The position numbers and the translations under genes are program-made. Below, piece by piece: positions 29,242 to 30,075 of a DNA stretch of 30,075 nt. This DNA comes from a virus. The notes beneath the pieces were generated by a model, which saw only the letters and a list, made by a program, of their open reading frames with translations, was not told the DNA's origin and made no database searches. Numbering within the stretch: position 1 is the first letter of the stretch; the number at the start of each line of letters is the position of its first letter. Where the stretch lies: IMG/VR virus record IMGVR_UViG_3300032084_001074, positions 1 through 30,075 of that record. One strand, written 5' to 3'.

Positions 29242-30075
29242 ATGGTGGTAATCAAGAACACAGTTGTTGGTCGTTTCAATACCGACATGCCCGCAGTGAT
29301 GGACCATGTGCGTAAGCCAGTGTTTGTTGACAACGCCGTTCATCATGCAAAGGTGGACACGAGTACAGGCGTACAGGCGAAGGTCACTATTGAAAACAGC
29401 AACGCATCCACCTTCCAAGTCATGCCCGAAACTCGCTATCAAATCGTTGAGGGTGAGTCGTCAATTCAAATCACACATAAAGAAACTCCGGGCCACAGTA
29501 GTACCGCAGTACCCTTTTTAGGCGACAATGTATTGAGTTCAACCAACAAACCAATGCTTGTTTACAACGCCGACAACCCAGCCCAACGCTTGGTGACCTC
29601 AACGCTTGAGTCAAGCACTGTTGGTATCTTAATGAACTTAAGAAATATGAAAGGTAAAACACTTAACGACCTCGGCTTCTTTGAGCGTGAAGTTAAGTTG
29701 GGACAGCCGATTGATGTTGGTCTTCGTACTACCGACATGGCGATTCGCTTAGGTCAACAGGCTACTACGAGCATGAACAGTTTCAACATTGGCCGCAACA
29801 TGGCCGCTACAAACAACAACAATGGTCGAAGAATGCACTCCAATCGTTTCCTCGGTCAAGACTTCGCTAATGTCAACTTGATGACAGCACTGCGTTTCAT
29901 TGGACGACACGACAGCCGTATGGTGTTGATGGACCGGTTTGGTAATATGCTCTATGTACCTATCACATTCAGTGAAGCCACTGCTACAGTGGATGCTGAC
30001 TTCCACTTTGGCTCGACCCGCACAGACCCCGTGGACAACACACCCAATCGAATCACAGTACAAGGACAACCAATG
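29242..30075 (+). CDS. Baseplate/hub-like protein, cut by the window end (first 278 aa)
   Basis: Starts at ATG 29242, one base after the previous stop, with the protein beginning MVVIKNTVVGRFNTDMPAVM. The frame stays open to the last base, so the C-terminus is missing. Residues 1-140 are beta-rich (VQAKVTIENSNASTFQV, YQIVEGESSIQITHKETPG). Residues 200-278 include LMTALRFIGRHDSRMVLMDR, FGNMLYVPITFSEAT and PNRITVQGQPM. A helix, a short RFGNMLYVP strand and an NRITVxG ending recall baseplate hub and late-control-like proteins, where a similar NRVxVxG strand is usual. That is pattern memory, and position downstream of tail genes agrees. A minor tail protein is the alternative. Confidence 0.7.
   Translation, partial: MVVIKNTVVGRFNTDMPAVMDHVRKPVFVDNAVHHAKVDTSTGVQAKVTIENSNASTFQVMPETRYQIVEGESSIQITHKETPGHSSTAVPFLGDNVLSSTNKPMLVYNADNPAQRLVTSTLESSTVGILMNLRNMKGKTLNDLGFFEREVKLGQPIDVGLRTTDMAIRLGQQATTSMNSFNIGRNMAATNNNNGRRMHSNRFLGQDFANVNLMTALRFIGRHDSRMVLMDRFGNMLYVPITFSEATATVDADFHFGSTRTDPVDNTPNRITVQGQPM

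Overview
The window is one dense, single-strand (+) block of late structural genes from a tailed double-stranded DNA virus (Caudoviricetes-type head-tail architecture). Nearly every gene overlaps or abuts the next through TGATG, ATGA, GTGA or TAATG junctions, and no gap exceeds about 20 bases. There is no rRNA, tRNA, integrase, CRISPR array or bacterial housekeeping gene. Base composition is moderate and patchy (about 25 to 58% G+C in the 60-base lines I counted). The style of the proteins (Asn/Thr/Gly-rich beta modules, LamG domains, a phage-type SFCARM protein) is what I associate with uncultured marine viruses. The host cannot be settled from this window: a marine archaeon or a marine bacterium are both possible.

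Layout. 1-624 is an acidic zinc-ribbon protein. 642-3021 is the neck region: a large connector-like protein (642-2204), a small unknown protein (2201-2572) and a probable tail terminator (2572-3021). 3032-5212 is the probable tail tube protein, enlarged by an N-terminal beta module. 5222-5710 is a SAP-domain protein. 5661-6035 and 6032-6316 form a two-gene tail assembly chaperone pair in -1 register, placed exactly where the G/GT frameshift pair sits in siphoviruses. 6313-7347 is a short tape measure protein (344 aa) with 19-residue Trp repeats. 7347-8540 is a distal-tail-like protein. 8550-27629 is one uninterrupted reading frame for a 6,359-residue protein that fills 63% of the window, in the usual place of the tail-tip or central-fibre gene. 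After it come a small basic Cys protein (27626-27961), two proteins that both begin with an FE(K/Q)AWxxLKA motif (27961-28608 and 28623-29240), and a probable baseplate/hub protein that runs off the window (29242-30075).

How the genes work together. The order connector, terminator, tube, chaperones, tape measure, distal tail, tip is the canonical assembly order of a long-tailed virion. The proportions are inverted: the tape measure predicts a tail of only about 50 nm, while the tip-position protein is about 0.7 MDa. The giant protein is a mosaic. It has a LamG-like lectin domain at each end and five copies of a 'VGMxVSGTGI' beta module that also occurs in the tail tube protein. Several modules are strongly AT-rich against their surroundings, which suggests repeated module insertion. 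The most interesting leads are this giant mosaic protein, the module shared between tube and tip, and the AWxxLK motif shared by otherwise unlike proteins at both ends of the block.
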